Shown here in pieces: positions 7,441 through 17,925 of a stretch of DNA of 64,000 bases. This stretch comes from Pseudomonadota bacterium (GTDB taxonomy: Bacteria; Pseudomonadota; Alphaproteobacteria; Dongiales; Dongiaceae). The DNA lies in the NCBI GenBank assembly GCA_016183985.1, contig JACPDN010000004.1, positions 248,001-312,000 of the forward strand, read 5' to 3'. The notes under the pieces are model-generated. The model had not been told where the DNA came from. It worked only from the letters and a program-made list of their open reading frames with translations, and searched no databases. How positions within the stretch are numbered: the first letter of the stretch is position 1; the number at the start of each line of letters is the position of its first letter. A program made the translations under genes and the position numbers.

Positions 7441-8136
7441 TCAGATTTTCGGAACGATGTAACAGATTGGTTTGAGAGTGCTGACATCGACTAGACGAAA
7501 CACGGCAACTGAATTTTCAGTCGAAAGCACTTGGCGAACAATCAAGTAATGCAAGCCTTCCACTTCGGCTATGTTGATTTGCTTCTCACCTATGAAGTTC
7601 GTTTTCTTCCAGAATTGCTCATCACCCGGTAGATGATATCGGTCATTATTGGGTTGGCTCACGTCTTGAATTAACCCTGTCAACGCAAAGGCGCCGGGCT
7701 CATTAGTTAATGGTGTGCGAGTTGCCATCTTAGCTGCCCAGTCGAGTTGCAGGAACCTTGATGTATCGGAGAACGCCCATACCCCTTCACCACGATATCC
7801 TGTTTCACTGCGCATTTTTAGCAGCGCGACGTCTCTCTTCTCGCCAAATAGGTCCACAAGTAGAAAGCTGAGGCGTAGAAACCCATCTCCAACGTAATGG
7901 GGCAAGCCGGATTGCCACCGAAGAAAAATTCGGTCTTCATACAATCGATGATTCTGCTGCCCTTTGTTCAAGGCGGATTCGATTTTCGCACAAACTCCCG
8001 CCTCGAAAGCGGCTACCGTCTCAAATGAAGTTTCATTGCCGGGTGCCCAATCCAACTCCGGATCATCCGCAAATGCGCCCGAGCAAATGGCCGCCGATAG
8101 TGCCGCAAAAGCCAACACTGAAGTAAGTAGTCGCAT
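7441..8136 (-). CDS. Secreted hypothetical protein in an AT-richer patch
   Basis: This 231-residue protein has a clear signal peptide (MRLLTSVLAFAALSAAICSGAFA, cleaved before DDPE). The mature part has no motif I recognise. The ATG at 8136 is preferred over an upstream TTG (8187) because it places the signal peptide at the N-terminus. Sampled lines run near 45% GC, well below neighbouring genes, and codon use looks different. This suggests recent acquisition or relaxed constraint. Confidence 0.65.
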   Translation of the reverse strand: MRLLTSVLAFAALSAAICSGAFADDPELDWAPGNETSFETVAAFEAGVCAKIESALNKGQQNHRLYEDRIFLRWQSGLPHYVGDGFLRLSFLLVDLFGEKRDVALLKMRSETGYRGEGVWAFSDTSRFLQLDWAAKMATRTPLTNEPGAFALTGLIQDVSQPNNDRYHLPGDEQFWKKTNFIGEKQINIAEVEGLHYLIVRQVLSTENSVAVFRLVDVSTLKPICYIVPKI

Positions 8137-8215
8137 CTTCCCAAACAACGGCTCGTCTCCAAAAACATCAATCGGCGCGGAGGCCAATTGTAGGTCGTGA
8201 TTTACGCTTGAATCA

Positions 8216-10294
8216 TCATCTGCCGCGTACCGTGGTGAGGGATTGATCGAGCAGTGTCAGGAAACGGGCACAGTCAGCTTCCGTGATCACCAGCGGCGGC
8301 TTGATCTTGAGGACATTGTGATGCGGCCCTTCGCTGGAGAGGAGCACGCCTTTCGCCTTCATCGCCTCGATGACGGCCTTCAGTGTTTCCGCGCCGGGTT
8401 GCAGGGTTTCGCGGTGCTTGACGAACTCCACCCCGATGAAAAGACCCAGCCCGCGCACATCGCCGATCACCGGATGGCGTTGGCCTAGCCGTTTCAGCCC
8501 ATCCATCAGCTGAAAGCTGCGGGAGCGGGCATTGCTGAGCAGTCGTTCGTCACGGATGATATCGAGCACGGCGAGGCCCACGGCGGCAGAAACCGGATTG
8601 CCGCCGAAGGTGTTGAAATATTCCATGCCGTTGGCAAAGGCGGCGGCGATCTCGGGCCGGGTTGCCACCGCCGCCAGCGGATGACCGGCGCCGATCGGCT
8701 TGCCCATGGTGACGATATCCGGCGTCACCTCTTGTGTCTCGAATGCCCACCAATGCGTTCCCACCCGGCCGAAGCCGACCTGCACCTCGTCGGCGATGCA
8801 GACGCCGCCTTCGCGCCGAACATGGCTATAGGTGGCCGCCAGGTAACCGGGCGGGAAGGGAATTTGTCCACCGCAACCCTGGATCGATTCGGCGATGAAA
8901 GCCATGGGCTTGCGGCCCAGCCCCACCATATCCATGACCAGCGTCGCCACACTTTCGGCATAGCCAGTACCGATATCCTTCTCACCGTTGCGCAAGCGCC
9001 CGCGATAAGGATCCGGCATTTCTGCGACCCAGCAATGACCTGGGCGCCCTTCGCCACCCGGCCCATCGAATTTATAGGGGCTGATATCGATCAGGCTGGA
9101 GAGATGGCCGTGATAGGCATGATCGACCACCACGACATCCCGCGCCTTGGTAAAGGCATGGGCAAGCCTCAATGCCAGGTCATTGGCCTCGCTGCCGGAA
9201 TTCACGAGATAGATGACGGAGAGCTCTGACGGGAGGATTTCGGCCAAGCGCCGGATGTAGCTGGTGAGGTGATCGTGGAGATAGCGGCTGTTGGTGTTGA
9301 GCATCCGCATCTGCCGGTCCGCTGCCTCGACCACGCGCGGATGACTGTGCCCGACATGGGCTACATTGTTGACCATGTCGAGATAGGCACGGCCGCTCTC
9401 GTCATAGAGATGGCATCCCGACCCATGCACGATCTTCAATGGCTCGGCATAGGCAAGGCTGGTGGAGGGGGCGAAATGCCGCTGCCGCTCGGCGCGCAAT
9501 TGCTGGGGGCTTCGGGCCACGGGCGCGGCGCAATCGGCACCGATGCCCAAAATGATGTTCGGGTTGGGGCAGATCTCGCGCCACAATTCCCATTGGCTCA
9601 CCCAGGAAATACCGATGACCCCCAGCGCGTCCCAGCCCATCAGATGTGTCATCAGCTGGAAATGGAGATGCGGCGGCCAGTCGCCATTTTCCGCTTCGGC
9701 CGCGAGCCTGCCGATCACGGCACCTTGGGCCACATTCTGGCCGCGCTTCAACCCGGCAAGCCCAGCCGGTGCCAGATGGCCGTAGAAGGTCCAGAAGGGA
9801 ACGCCTTGATCGGTTTCATGCCGCAGGATCAGGATGCCGCCGAAGCCATGACGCTCGGTATCGTTGGCGAAATCTTCGATCGTGCCGGGATAGGGGCACA
9901 GCACCTCGGTGCCGGCCGGCAGGAAGATGTCGATGGCATGGTGAATCTTACGCGGGTTGGCCTCGCGCGGGGCGTCGGGGTGATCGTAGATGCCGCGGTC
10001 CTCGGCATAGCGGCCAATGCCGATGCGTGGGTTGACGCGGGCAATCTCGGCGCGCCACCAGGCAGTCAAATTTTCACCGCCATCCTGGCTGGGATGCGAA
10101 AGCCTTTCGGGTGCGAGGCTGGCGTCGAGGATCGCCACATGGCCGCGGTCGAGGGACGTCGCCACCACCGGACCGAAGCAATGATTGTTGAAATCGAGCC
10201 AGTGCCGAAGATGCTGCACGGTATCATGCGCGGGTTGTCCGGCCTGGGTACGGCGCAGCATTTCATCGATCAGGGCGGCCGTAGCGGGTGTCAT
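8216..10294 (-). CDS. M23-peptidase-like / class III aminotransferase fusion protein
   Basis: This 692-residue protein has two modules. Residues about 110-225 resemble an M23 metallopeptidase, with zinc ligands HHAID (His118/Asp122), YGHL (His173) and HLHF (His209/His211). Residues about 280-690 form a fold-type I PLP enzyme related to class III aminotransferases and phospho-lyases (AGXT2L-like): [48 protein letters not shown] and the PLP lysine in MGKPIGAG. Longer homologues also carry an N-terminal APH kinase domain, which is missing here. Substrate unknown; a phosphorylated amino alcohol is possible. It is divergent from the LOG gene. Confidence 0.85.
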   Translation of the reverse strand: MTPATAALIDEMLRRTQAGQPAHDTVQHLRHWLDFNNHCFGPVVATSLDRGHVAILDASLAPERLSHPSQDGGENLTAWWRAEIARVNPRIGIGRYAEDRGIYDHPDAPREANPRKIHHAIDIFLPAGTEVLCPYPGTIEDFANDTERHGFGGILILRHETDQGVPFWTFYGHLAPAGLAGLKRGQNVAQGAVIGRLAAEAENGDWPPHLHFQLMTHLMGWDALGVIGISWVSQWELWREICPNPNIILGIGADCAAPVARSPQQLRAERQRHFAPSTSLAYAEPLKIVHGSGCHLYDESGRAYLDMVNNVAHVGHSHPRVVEAADRQMRMLNTNSRYLHDHLTSYIRRLAEILPSELSVIYLVNSGSEANDLALRLAHAFTKARDVVVVDHAYHGHLSSLIDISPYKFDGPGGEGRPGHCWVAEMPDPYRGRLRNGEKDIGTGYAESVATLVMDMVGLGRKPMAFIAESIQGCGGQIPFPPGYLAATYSHVRREGGVCIADEVQVGFGRVGTHWWAFETQEVTPDIVTMGKPIGAGHPLAAVATRPEIAAAFANGMEYFNTFGGNPVSAAVGLAVLDIIRDERLLSNARSRSFQLMDGLKRLGQRHPVIGDVRGLGLFIGVEFVKHRETLQPGAETLKAVIEAMKAKGVLLSSEGPHHNVLKIKPPLVITEADCARFLTLLDQSLTTVRGR

Positions 10295-10413
10295 GCACTG
10301 CTCGGAACAGGATATGGGGTGCCTCTTTTAGCATCTTTGGCGCGATGGCCCCGAGACAAATCGTGCCGATGCGGGCATGATTCCGGCATCACCCCGATCA
10401 AAGAGCACCCGAT

Positions 10414-11265
10414 ATGAGCAACACCGAACACCCCGATAATTCCCAGCAGCTTCACGCACCGAGCTATCTGCTGCCCGTCCGGGACACCGATTTCATCGCC
10501 AATCGCGAGGAGTTGCGGGGCCTACGCTTCGCCCTGGAATATTCCAAAGCCGATCTGGTTTTGCATGATTGGGGAGTGCGTTCGACCGTGATCGTCTTCG
10601 GTTCGGCGCGCATACCCTCGCCCGAAGTGGCGGCGGAACGGATCGCCTCGGCAGCCCCTGGCGCCCCGCGGATCCAGGCCGAAAAGCTCGGCGCCTGGTC
10701 GCGCTATTATCAGGAGGCGCGGGCGTTTGCAAAGCTGGTCTCGGAAGAAGGTGGCGCGCTGAAACCAGTGGAGGGTTGGCGCGATAACGTCATCGCCACG
10801 GGTGGCGGCCCCGGCATCATGGAAGCGGCTAATCGCGGCGCGCATGATGCCGGTGCGCCCTCGATCGGCTTCAACATCACCCTACCCGGCGAACAGCAGC
10901 CCAATGCCTATTCGACGCCGGACCTCACCTTCCGTTTCCATTATTTCGCGATGCGCAAGATGCACCTGGCGATGCGCGCGCGCGCATTGGCGGTCTTCCC
11001 CGGCGGCTTTGGCACCATGGATGAGCTGTTCGAGGTGTTGACCCTGCAGCAGACCCAGAAGGCGAGCGTCACGCCGGTCGTGCTGGTCGGCAAGGATTAC
11101 TGGGAGAGCGTCGTCAATTTCGACGCCATGATCGAGAGCGGCCTCATCGAGGCCGACGATCTCAAGATCTTCGATATTGTCGATACGGGTGCCGAGGCCT
11201 GGGCGGCGCTCAAGGCGAGAGGATTGAAACCGGCCAGCCCGGCTCGGCGCCGGCCGGTTCCCTGA
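10414..11265 (+). CDS. LOG-family (TIGR00730-type) protein, putative nucleotide hydrolase
   Basis: This 283-residue protein carries the LOG Rossmann-fold signatures: VIVFGSARIPSP, IATGGGPGIMEAANRGAHDAG and AVFPGGFGTMDELFEVLTLQQT (PGGxGTxxE). Characterised members are phosphoribohydrolases that release cytokinin-type bases from nucleoside 5'-monophosphates or cleave purine nucleotides. The N-terminal 60 residues are longer than in the short plant LOG proteins. It is divergent from the aminotransferase fusion gene, with 119 bases between start codons. Confidence 0.85.
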   Translation: MSNTEHPDNSQQLHAPSYLLPVRDTDFIANREELRGLRFALEYSKADLVLHDWGVRSTVIVFGSARIPSPEVAAERIASAAPGAPRIQAEKLGAWSRYYQEARAFAKLVSEEGGALKPVEGWRDNVIATGGGPGIMEAANRGAHDAGAPSIGFNITLPGEQQPNAYSTPDLTFRFHYFAMRKMHLAMRARALAVFPGGFGTMDELFEVLTLQQTQKASVTPVVLVGKDYWESVVNFDAMIESGLIEADDLKIFDIVDTGAEAWAALKARGLKPASPARRRPVP

Positions 11266-11289
11266 TTGGGCCCGGTTCCTTGATTGGGC

Positions 11290-11565
11290 TTAGTGGCGGC
11301 GCTTGAAGGGCTGGGGACGCGGCCCGCCAGCGCCGGCCGGACGCTCATCCTTGAAGCGGAAGGTGATGCGGCCCTTGGTCAGGTCATAGGGCGTCATTTC
11401 AACCGTGACGCGGTCGCCTTCCAGGATGCGGATGCGGTTCTTGCGCATCTTGCCCGAGGTATAGGCCAGGGTCTGGTGGCCGTTATCAAGCTGCACCACG
11501 TAACGCAGGTCCGGGAGCATCTCCGTGACGGTGCCGTCAAAGGTGATGACGTCTTCTTTGGACAT
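11290..11565 (-). CDS. infA: Translation initiation factor IF-1
   Basis: This 91-residue protein is almost entirely the S1/OB domain of IF-1 ([60 protein letters not shown]). It binds the 30S A site during initiation. The usual length is about 72; this one has an extra Gly/Pro/Arg-rich tail ending PQPFKRRH. It converges with the LOG gene. Confidence 0.93.
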   Translation of the reverse strand: MSKEDVITFDGTVTEMLPDLRYVVQLDNGHQTLAYTSGKMRKNRIRILEGDRVTVEMTPYDLTKGRITFRFKDERPAGAGGPRPQPFKRRH

Positions 11566-11701
11566 GTGTCTCTTTCGTTTCGGTTCCGCGCGGCCTAACC
11601 GGATTTATGCCGCCGAGCCAAAGGCCTGACGGGCGGACTCGGGTCCGGTTTCGCCGCTGATGGCGGATGAAATAAAGCAGGTTATGGGGGCATTCAAGCC
11701 C

Positions 11702-11732
11702 AATCCCGGCAAACCTGCCCTGCGCCGGGATT
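11702..11732 (-). terminator. Possible terminator downstream of the peptide ABC operon
   Basis: A perfect inverted repeat AATCCCGGC / GCCGGGATT lies 42 bases beyond the stop of the last ABC gene and before infA. No clear T-run follows, so it may act as a transcript 3' end or a weak terminator. The rest of the 208-base gap carries the likely infA promoter but no gene. Confidence 0.4.
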
Positions 11733-11773
11733 GGAATATTCTATCTTGCTGAAATATATGGCTTTCCGCCGGA

Positions 11774-12540
<767 letters not shown>

Positions 12541-12544
<4 letters not shown>

Positions 12545-13386
12545 CGCGTGCCTCCCGGGCTCTGCGCCCAGGCGGGATCACGGGTGAGCGTTGCCAGCCG
12601 CTTCGTCGGCCGGTCGACCTCAGGCGCGCAGGCGAGAAGCCCGCGCGTATAGGGATGAGTTGCGTTCATGAGATCCTTGGCCGGCAATTCTTCGACCACG
12701 CGCCCGCCATACATGATGAGGACGCGGTCGGCGAAGGTGCGCACCAGATTGAGGTCGTGGCTGATGAAGACGAGGCCCATATCCCGGGTCTTCACCAGAT
12801 CGTCGAGGATGGCCAGCACCTGCAGGCGCACGGTGACGTCGAGTGCGGAGGTGGGCTCATCGGCGATGAGAAGCTCGGGCTCGGCCATCAGCATCATGGC
12901 GATCATGGCGCGCTGGCCCATGCCGCCGGAAAGCTCATGCGGCCAGGCGTTGAAGACACGCTTTGGGTCGCGGATCTTGACCGCCTCCAGCATTTCCAGG
13001 GCGCGTTTATGGGCGCCGTCGGTGCCGAGCAGGCGCTTGCCGGCCTCGATCAGCTGATCGCCGATGGTCATCACCGGATTGAGCGAATATTTCGGATCCT
13101 GCATCACCATGGCGATGCGCTTGCCGCGGATCTCGCGCCATTGCGCCGGCGCGAGATCCAGCAGATTGGTGCCGTGGAAGGCCATCTTGTCAGCCGTGAT
13201 GTGCCCCTGGGTGAGGCCCAGAATGGCGCGCCCGGTCTGGGTTTTGCCAGAGCCGGATTCACCCACGATGGCGAGCTTCTCGCGACCCATGGTGAAGTTC
13301 ACGTCCTTCACGGCGTGGAATTCACCCTTGGGCGTGTCGAAGCGGACGTTGAGGTTGCGGACCTCTAGAACGGGTGTGTCGGTCAT
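12541..13386 (-). CDS. Oligopeptide/dipeptide-type ABC transporter ATP-binding protein (DppD-like)
   Basis: This 281-residue ATPase has Walker A GESGSGKTQ, the Q-loop region AMVMQDPKYSLNPVMTIG, signature LSGGMGQRAMIAMML and Walker B LLIADEPTSALD. The C-terminal PYTRGLLACAPEVDRPTKRLATL is the oligopeptide-family tail. It pairs with the downstream ATPase on the cytoplasmic face of the importer. Confidence 0.9.
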
Positions 13387-13395
13387 CGCGTCACC

Positions 13396-14298
13396 TCACT
13401 TGCCACGGGGATCGAGGACGTCGCGGAGACCGTCGCCGATCAGATTGAAGCCGAGGCTGACGATGCAGATGGCGATGCCGGGATAGGTGCAGACCCACCA
13501 TTGTTCGAGAATCTGCGAGCGGCCTTCCGAGACCATCGAGCCCCATTCCGGCTGCGGCGGGGCGACGCCGAGGCCCAGGAAGCCGAGGCCGGCCGCGATC
13601 AGGATGATGCCGGCCATGTCGAGCGAGACACGGACGATGAGCGAGGGGATGCACATCGGCATGATATGCCCGAAGAGGATCCGCCAGCCGCCCGCACCAG
13701 TCATGCGGGCCGCCGCCAGATAGTCGCTGCCGCGCACGGTCAGGGTCTCGGCGCGGGCGATACGGGCGTAAGGCGGCCAGGCGGTAAGCGCGATGGCGAG
13801 CACCGCGTTCTCGAGGCCGGCACCCAAGGCTGCTGCGAAGGCGAGGGCGAGGATCAGCTTCGGGAAAGCGAGGAAAGCATCGGTGAGGCGCATAAGGCCG
13901 GTTTCGACCCAGCCGCCCACATAGCCCGCAGTGGTGCCGATGAGGAGGCCGATCGGTGCCGCCGTCACGGCAACAAGGCCAATGATGTAGAGCGTCGTGC
14001 GTGCGCCGAAGACGATGCGGCTGAAAATATCGCGGCCGTTCTCATCGGTGCCGAGCCAGAATTTCCCGCTCGGCGGCAGCAATCGGTCCTCGAGATTGCC
14101 GAATAGCGGATCGTGCGGCGAAATCCAGGAGGCGAATACCGCCATCACCACCAGCAGCACGAGGATGATGAGGCCCAGCATGGCGAGCGGATTCTTGGCA
14201 AAAGTCAGCCAGCCCAGATAGAAGCGCCCAGCACGCGCCTGGAAACGCGAATCCGGTGTGTCTGACAGGAGCCATGAACGGAGGGATGCGGAGATCAT
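13396..14298 (-). CDS. Peptide-type ABC transporter permease (DppC-like)
   Basis: This 300-residue membrane protein has an N-terminal OppC-type helix (NPLAMLGLIILVLLVVMAVFASWISPHDP) and the motif GTDENGRDIFSRIVFGARTTL, both diagnostic of DppC/OppC. The inner-membrane EAA-like loop is around LAAARMTGAGGWRILFGHIMP. It lies between the DppB-like and DppD-like genes with gaps of 12 and 9 bases. Confidence 0.9.
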   Translation of the reverse strand: MISASLRSWLLSDTPDSRFQARAGRFYLGWLTFAKNPLAMLGLIILVLLVVMAVFASWISPHDPLFGNLEDRLLPPSGKFWLGTDENGRDIFSRIVFGARTTLYIIGLVAVTAAPIGLLIGTTAGYVGGWVETGLMRLTDAFLAFPKLILALAFAAALGAGLENAVLAIALTAWPPYARIARAETLTVRGSDYLAAARMTGAGGWRILFGHIMPMCIPSLIVRVSLDMAGIILIAAGLGFLGLGVAPPQPEWGSMVSEGRSQILEQWWVCTYPGIAICIVSLGFNLIGDGLRDVLDPRGK

Positions 14299-14310
14299 TT
14301 TATCCCTCCC

Positions 14311-15333
14311 TTACTTTGCGCGCGGATCGAGCAGCCGGTAGGCCACATCGGTCAGCATGTTGATGATGATGAAAATGGCGCCCACAACGACCGTGCCGCC
14401 CATGACCGCCGGCATGTCCTGGCCGAAGATGGAATCGGTGATGTAGAGGCCAAGGCCGCGCCAGGCGAAAACGGTTTCAGTCAGCACGGAACCTTCCAGC
14501 AGATTGCCATAGGAGAGCGCAATCACCGTGATGAGCGGCACCAGGATGTTCCCCATGGCGTGCTTCCAGATGATGCGCGCCTCGGACACGCCTTTGACGC
14601 GGGCGGTCAGGATGTATTCCTGGCTGAGCTGGCCCAGCATCAACGAGCGCGTCATGCGGCTGATATAGGCGAGGCTGAAATAGCCCAAGAGGCTTGCCGG
14701 CAGGATCAGGTGCCCTAGCGCATTCTTGAAGAGATCCATATCCCCGGCGATAAGCGTGTCGACCGTCATCAGGCCGGTCACAGGTGTGATCATGTCTTCA
14801 TAGCCGAAATCGAGGCGCCCGGGTCCGGGCAGCCAGTCGAGCTTGGCGTAAAAGACGAGAAGACCCATCAACCCCAACCAGAAGATCGGCACAGAATAAC
14901 CAACGAGCCCTAGGAAGCGGACGACGTGATCGATCATCGTATCCTTGCGCACGGCAGCAAGCACACCGAGGGGGATGCCGAGAATGATACCGATGATGGT
15001 ACCAAGCGTCGCCAGTTCCAGCGTCGCCGGGAAGACGTTCATCAATTCCTGGGCGATGGGCCGGCTGGTGCGGATCGACTGGCCGAGATCGCCTTGGATG
15101 ACATGGGAGAGATAGATCCAAAACTGGATCAGGATCGGCTTGTTGAGGCCGAGCTCCTCGCGCACACGCGCCACGTATTCCTCGGTCGCATGGTCGCCAA
15201 CGATGGCGAGCACTGGATCGGCGGGCAGCAGGCGACTGATGACGAAGGTCACCAGCAACAGGCCGAAAAGCGTGGTGAGGACCGAAGCCAAGGTGCGCAG
15301 CAACCCGCGCAGGCGGCGTGACTTGATCAACAT
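14311..15333 (-). CDS. Peptide-type ABC transporter permease (DppB-like)
   Basis: This 340-residue permease has the DppB/OppB N-terminal helix (LLVTFVISRLLPADPVLAIVGD), the conserved NKPILIQFWIYLSHVIQGDLGQSIRT periplasmic loop and an EAA loop (TARVKGVSEARIIWKHAMGNILVPLIT). It is the first permease after the binding-protein gene, separated by a 107-base gap containing a GC-rich hairpin. Confidence 0.9.
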   Translation of the reverse strand: MLIKSRRLRGLLRTLASVLTTLFGLLLVTFVISRLLPADPVLAIVGDHATEEYVARVREELGLNKPILIQFWIYLSHVIQGDLGQSIRTSRPIAQELMNVFPATLELATLGTIIGIILGIPLGVLAAVRKDTMIDHVVRFLGLVGYSVPIFWLGLMGLLVFYAKLDWLPGPGRLDFGYEDMITPVTGLMTVDTLIAGDMDLFKNALGHLILPASLLGYFSLAYISRMTRSLMLGQLSQEYILTARVKGVSEARIIWKHAMGNILVPLITVIALSYGNLLEGSVLTETVFAWRGLGLYITDSIFGQDMPAVMGGTVVVGAIFIIINMLTDVAYRLLDPRAK

Positions 15334-15398
15334 GGGAAAGGCCTGGCCATCGGCAAAGAAAACTCCGGGTCAACTATGAAAGGCATAGATAAAATAAA

Positions 15399-15424
15399 GC
15401 CCTCTCCCTGAGAAGGGAGAGGGC
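15399..15424 (-). terminator. Intercistronic hairpin between binding protein and permeases (attenuator/stabiliser)
   Basis: A perfect 10-base inverted repeat GCCCTCTCCC / GGGAGAGGGC with a 6-base loop lies between the binding-protein gene and the DppB-like gene. It is probably a partial terminator or mRNA 3' stabiliser that raises binding protein over permease. The CCCTCTCCC type of palindrome is also common as a dispersed repeat in alphaproteobacteria. Confidence 0.55.
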
Positions 15425-15440
15425 CATAAAGTGAAGGATG

Positions 15441-17000
15441 TTATTCCTTCGTTACGCTCGAATAGAGATTGAGATCGAAAGTCGGGCCGAGCACGAAGCC
15501 CTTCACACTGTTCTGCACGGCCGCGGTTTCGACCTGCTGGAACATGATGACATAGGGGCTCGTTTCCAGCGCCTGCTTCTGCAGCGTCATGTACATCGCG
15601 GCGCGCTTGGTGCTGTCCTTCTCGTCGCGGGCGGCGAGAACGGCTGCTTCATTCTCCGGCAGCTGCCATTGATTGCGCTTGGCGAGCGGCGCCATCAGAT
15701 AGCCCTCGGCGTTTGAATGCGGATCCTGATAATCCGAACCCCACTGGCCGATATAGATGTCGTGCTGGCTGGCGCGATACTTGGTCAGCGTCGTCTTGTT
15801 GTCGGCGAGCTTGATGATCAGGTTGATGCCGGCCTTGGAGAGCGTGTTCTGGATCGACGCCGAGAGAAGACGGGTCTCCGTCTTATTGGTCGTGTCCATC
15901 GTGATGTTGAAGCCGTTAGGCACACCGGCCTTGGCCAGCAATTCCTTGGCCTTGGCAACGTCGAGCGTGAACGGCGTCTCATTATCGGCACCCAACTGGC
16001 CCTCAGGCAGGAAGGTCTGGTGCTTAATGCCGATCGCCTTGAACGAGGTGTTGGCGAGGCCGTCATAATCGACCAGGTACTTCATCGCCTGGCGCACTTC
16101 TGGTTTTGCCAGATATTCGTTCTTCGTGTTGAGACCCATATACCACAGGGTCGCCTTGGGTGCCGCGGCCACATGCACGCTCTTGTCGCCGGCAATGGCT
16201 TTCAACTGGTCGCCGGTCAGGTTGCGGGCCATGTCGACGTCACCCTTTTGCAGCAGCAGCTGCTGGGTGGCGCTTTCGGTCACGTTCTTTGCGAGCACGC
16301 GCTTGATCTTCGGCGCGCCGCCCCAATAGCCTTCGTTGGCTTCGAGAACCAGCGATTCATTGGGCTTCCAGGCCTTCAGCACGAACGGGCCGGAACCGGC
16401 AAAGTTGGTGCGCAGCCAGTCGTAGCCGAGATCGCCGTCCTTCTCATGCGACATCGCCTCTTTCTTGTCGATGATGGCCGAGGTGTAGGACAAGCAGTTC
16501 AGGAAGAAGGACGGGGCATAGGCGGCGTCGAGTTCAACCTCGAGGGTCGAAGCGTCCTTCACGCGCACCATGTCTTTTACGGTCTCTTTCTTGAGGCCGA
16601 ACTGGTTCATGATGAAGGCCGGGCTCTTATCGAGCAGCACATAGCGCTCGAGCGAGAATTCGGCGTCTTCAGCGGTCATTTCATTGCCGGAGGCAAATTT
16701 GATGCCGGGACGGATCTTGAAGGTGAAGACCTTGCCGTCATCGGAGACGGAATAGCTGTCCGCGGCCTGCATCTTGAGTTCGCCCGGCTTGTCCAGGTTC
16801 TGGACCACGAGGCGGTCATAGGTATTGGCCATGTATTCCGAGCTGGAAAACTCGTAGATCTCGGCCGGGTCGAGCGAGATGATGTCGTCGAAGACCCAGG
16901 CCATCACGAGGGTGTCCTTGGGGGTCTTGGCGTCGGCGGCAAAGCCGCTCGCCATGACCAGAGCCAGACCGGCGACGCCGGCCTTCAGCAGCATATTCAT
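15441..17000 (-). CDS. Peptide/opine-type ABC transporter substrate-binding protein (SBP family 5)
   Basis: This 519-residue periplasmic protein starts with signal peptide MNMLLKAGVAGLALVMASGFAADA. It has the family-5 layout: DDIISLDPAEIYEFSSSEYMANTYDRLV, KVFTFKIRPGIKFASGNEMTAEDAEFSLER, GSGPFVLKAWKPNESLVLEANEGYWG, then a C-terminal lobe ending FDLNLYSS. The ATG at 17000 is chosen for the signal peptide and a GGAGG 10 bases upstream. It captures the peptide or similar ligand for the DppBCDF-like genes that follow. Confidence 0.9.
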   Translation of the reverse strand: MNMLLKAGVAGLALVMASGFAADAKTPKDTLVMAWVFDDIISLDPAEIYEFSSSEYMANTYDRLVVQNLDKPGELKMQAADSYSVSDDGKVFTFKIRPGIKFASGNEMTAEDAEFSLERYVLLDKSPAFIMNQFGLKKETVKDMVRVKDASTLEVELDAAYAPSFFLNCLSYTSAIIDKKEAMSHEKDGDLGYDWLRTNFAGSGPFVLKAWKPNESLVLEANEGYWGGAPKIKRVLAKNVTESATQQLLLQKGDVDMARNLTGDQLKAIAGDKSVHVAAAPKATLWYMGLNTKNEYLAKPEVRQAMKYLVDYDGLANTSFKAIGIKHQTFLPEGQLGADNETPFTLDVAKAKELLAKAGVPNGFNITMDTTNKTETRLLSASIQNTLSKAGINLIIKLADNKTTLTKYRASQHDIYIGQWGSDYQDPHSNAEGYLMAPLAKRNQWQLPENEAAVLAARDEKDSTKRAAMYMTLQKQALETSPYVIMFQQVETAAVQNSVKGFVLGPTFDLNLYSSVTKE

Positions 17001-17192
17001 TGAGAGCCTCCAGGTTGGTGATCTGTTTATTCTTGCATCCCACAAGCACTATCGGGCGCATACCCCCGCACCCGTGCCGCCCGCTAGGCTATACTTCGAT
17101 CACAAATCTGCAATGGAAATTTGACCAAAAGGCCAAGGGGATGGGCGATCTTTTCTCTTGTCTGCCGAAAGTTCGGGCGGTGTGCTTGGGCG

Positions 17193-17852
17193 CTAGGCAG
17201 CCGGGCCGGGCAAGTCTGCGAGGAAGATCTCGATCCGCTCCTTGCCCTTGCCGATATTCCGGCGCTTCAACGTTATTGCCCCCACTTCGCCGGTGCGCTT
17301 CAGATGTGTCCCGCCGCAGGGGACCGGATCGAAGCCCGGCACCTGCCAGAAACGGCGTCCGCCGGCCTCATCGCTGAAAGCACTGGTGATCGGTAGGTCG
17401 GCGGCGATGACGGCATTGGCGCGGGTGCTGAGCGCTGACAATTCCGGCGTAACCGGCGCACCTCGCGCGAAATCGATGCGGGCTTTGTCCGCAGCGATAT
17501 GGGCGCCGATCTTTTCGATCGGCCCCAGGTCGCGATAGACGATCTCCAGCACGATTTCGGCAGCGAAATGCAGGCGCATCAGTCGATAGCGGCGCTCCCA
17601 ATCGATTGTTGTCGCCACTTTCATGCCAGGCGCCAGGCCGTGGGCTGGTGGCAGGGTATAGATGATATCGCCACCCTCCTTGCGCGCGGCCAGAACGTCA
17701 TGCCCGCCGATCGTGCCGTGGTCGCTTTCCTGACCGCCGGAGAAGGCATAGATGATCGTCGACGCCAGCGTCACCGCATCGCCGTCAACCGTGGCGACCT
17801 CGGTGTCGAGGTGGGTGAGATAGGGGTCTTCCCAGAAAATTTTCCGTAGCAT
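17193..17852 (-). CDS. Alanyl-tRNA editing protein (AlaX-like)
   Basis: This 219-residue protein matches the second additional domain of alanyl-/threonyl-tRNA synthetase, which hydrolyses mischarged Ser- or Gly-tRNA(Ala). It begins MLRKIFWEDPYLTHLDTEV, has FSGGQESDHGTIGG and keeps the CxxxH half of the zinc site (PCGGTHLKRTGEVG). The expected HxxxH reads HFAAE (HxxxE) in RLMRLHFAAEIVLEI. Editing activity with Glu as a ligand is uncertain. An ATG further upstream is possible, but MLRKIF is the usual start. Confidence 0.8.
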   Translation of the reverse strand: MLRKIFWEDPYLTHLDTEVATVDGDAVTLASTIIYAFSGGQESDHGTIGGHDVLAARKEGGDIIYTLPPAHGLAPGMKVATTIDWERRYRLMRLHFAAEIVLEIVYRDLGPIEKIGAHIAADKARIDFARGAPVTPELSALSTRANAVIAADLPITSAFSDEAGGRRFWQVPGFDPVPCGGTHLKRTGEVGAITLKRRNIGKGKERIEIFLADLPGPAA

Positions 17853-17925
17853 GAGTGCATTCTCAGGGAAGCGGCCCATTCGGGGCAAGAAGGGTAGTGG
17901 CAACTATGTTGCCAACCACCAACGC

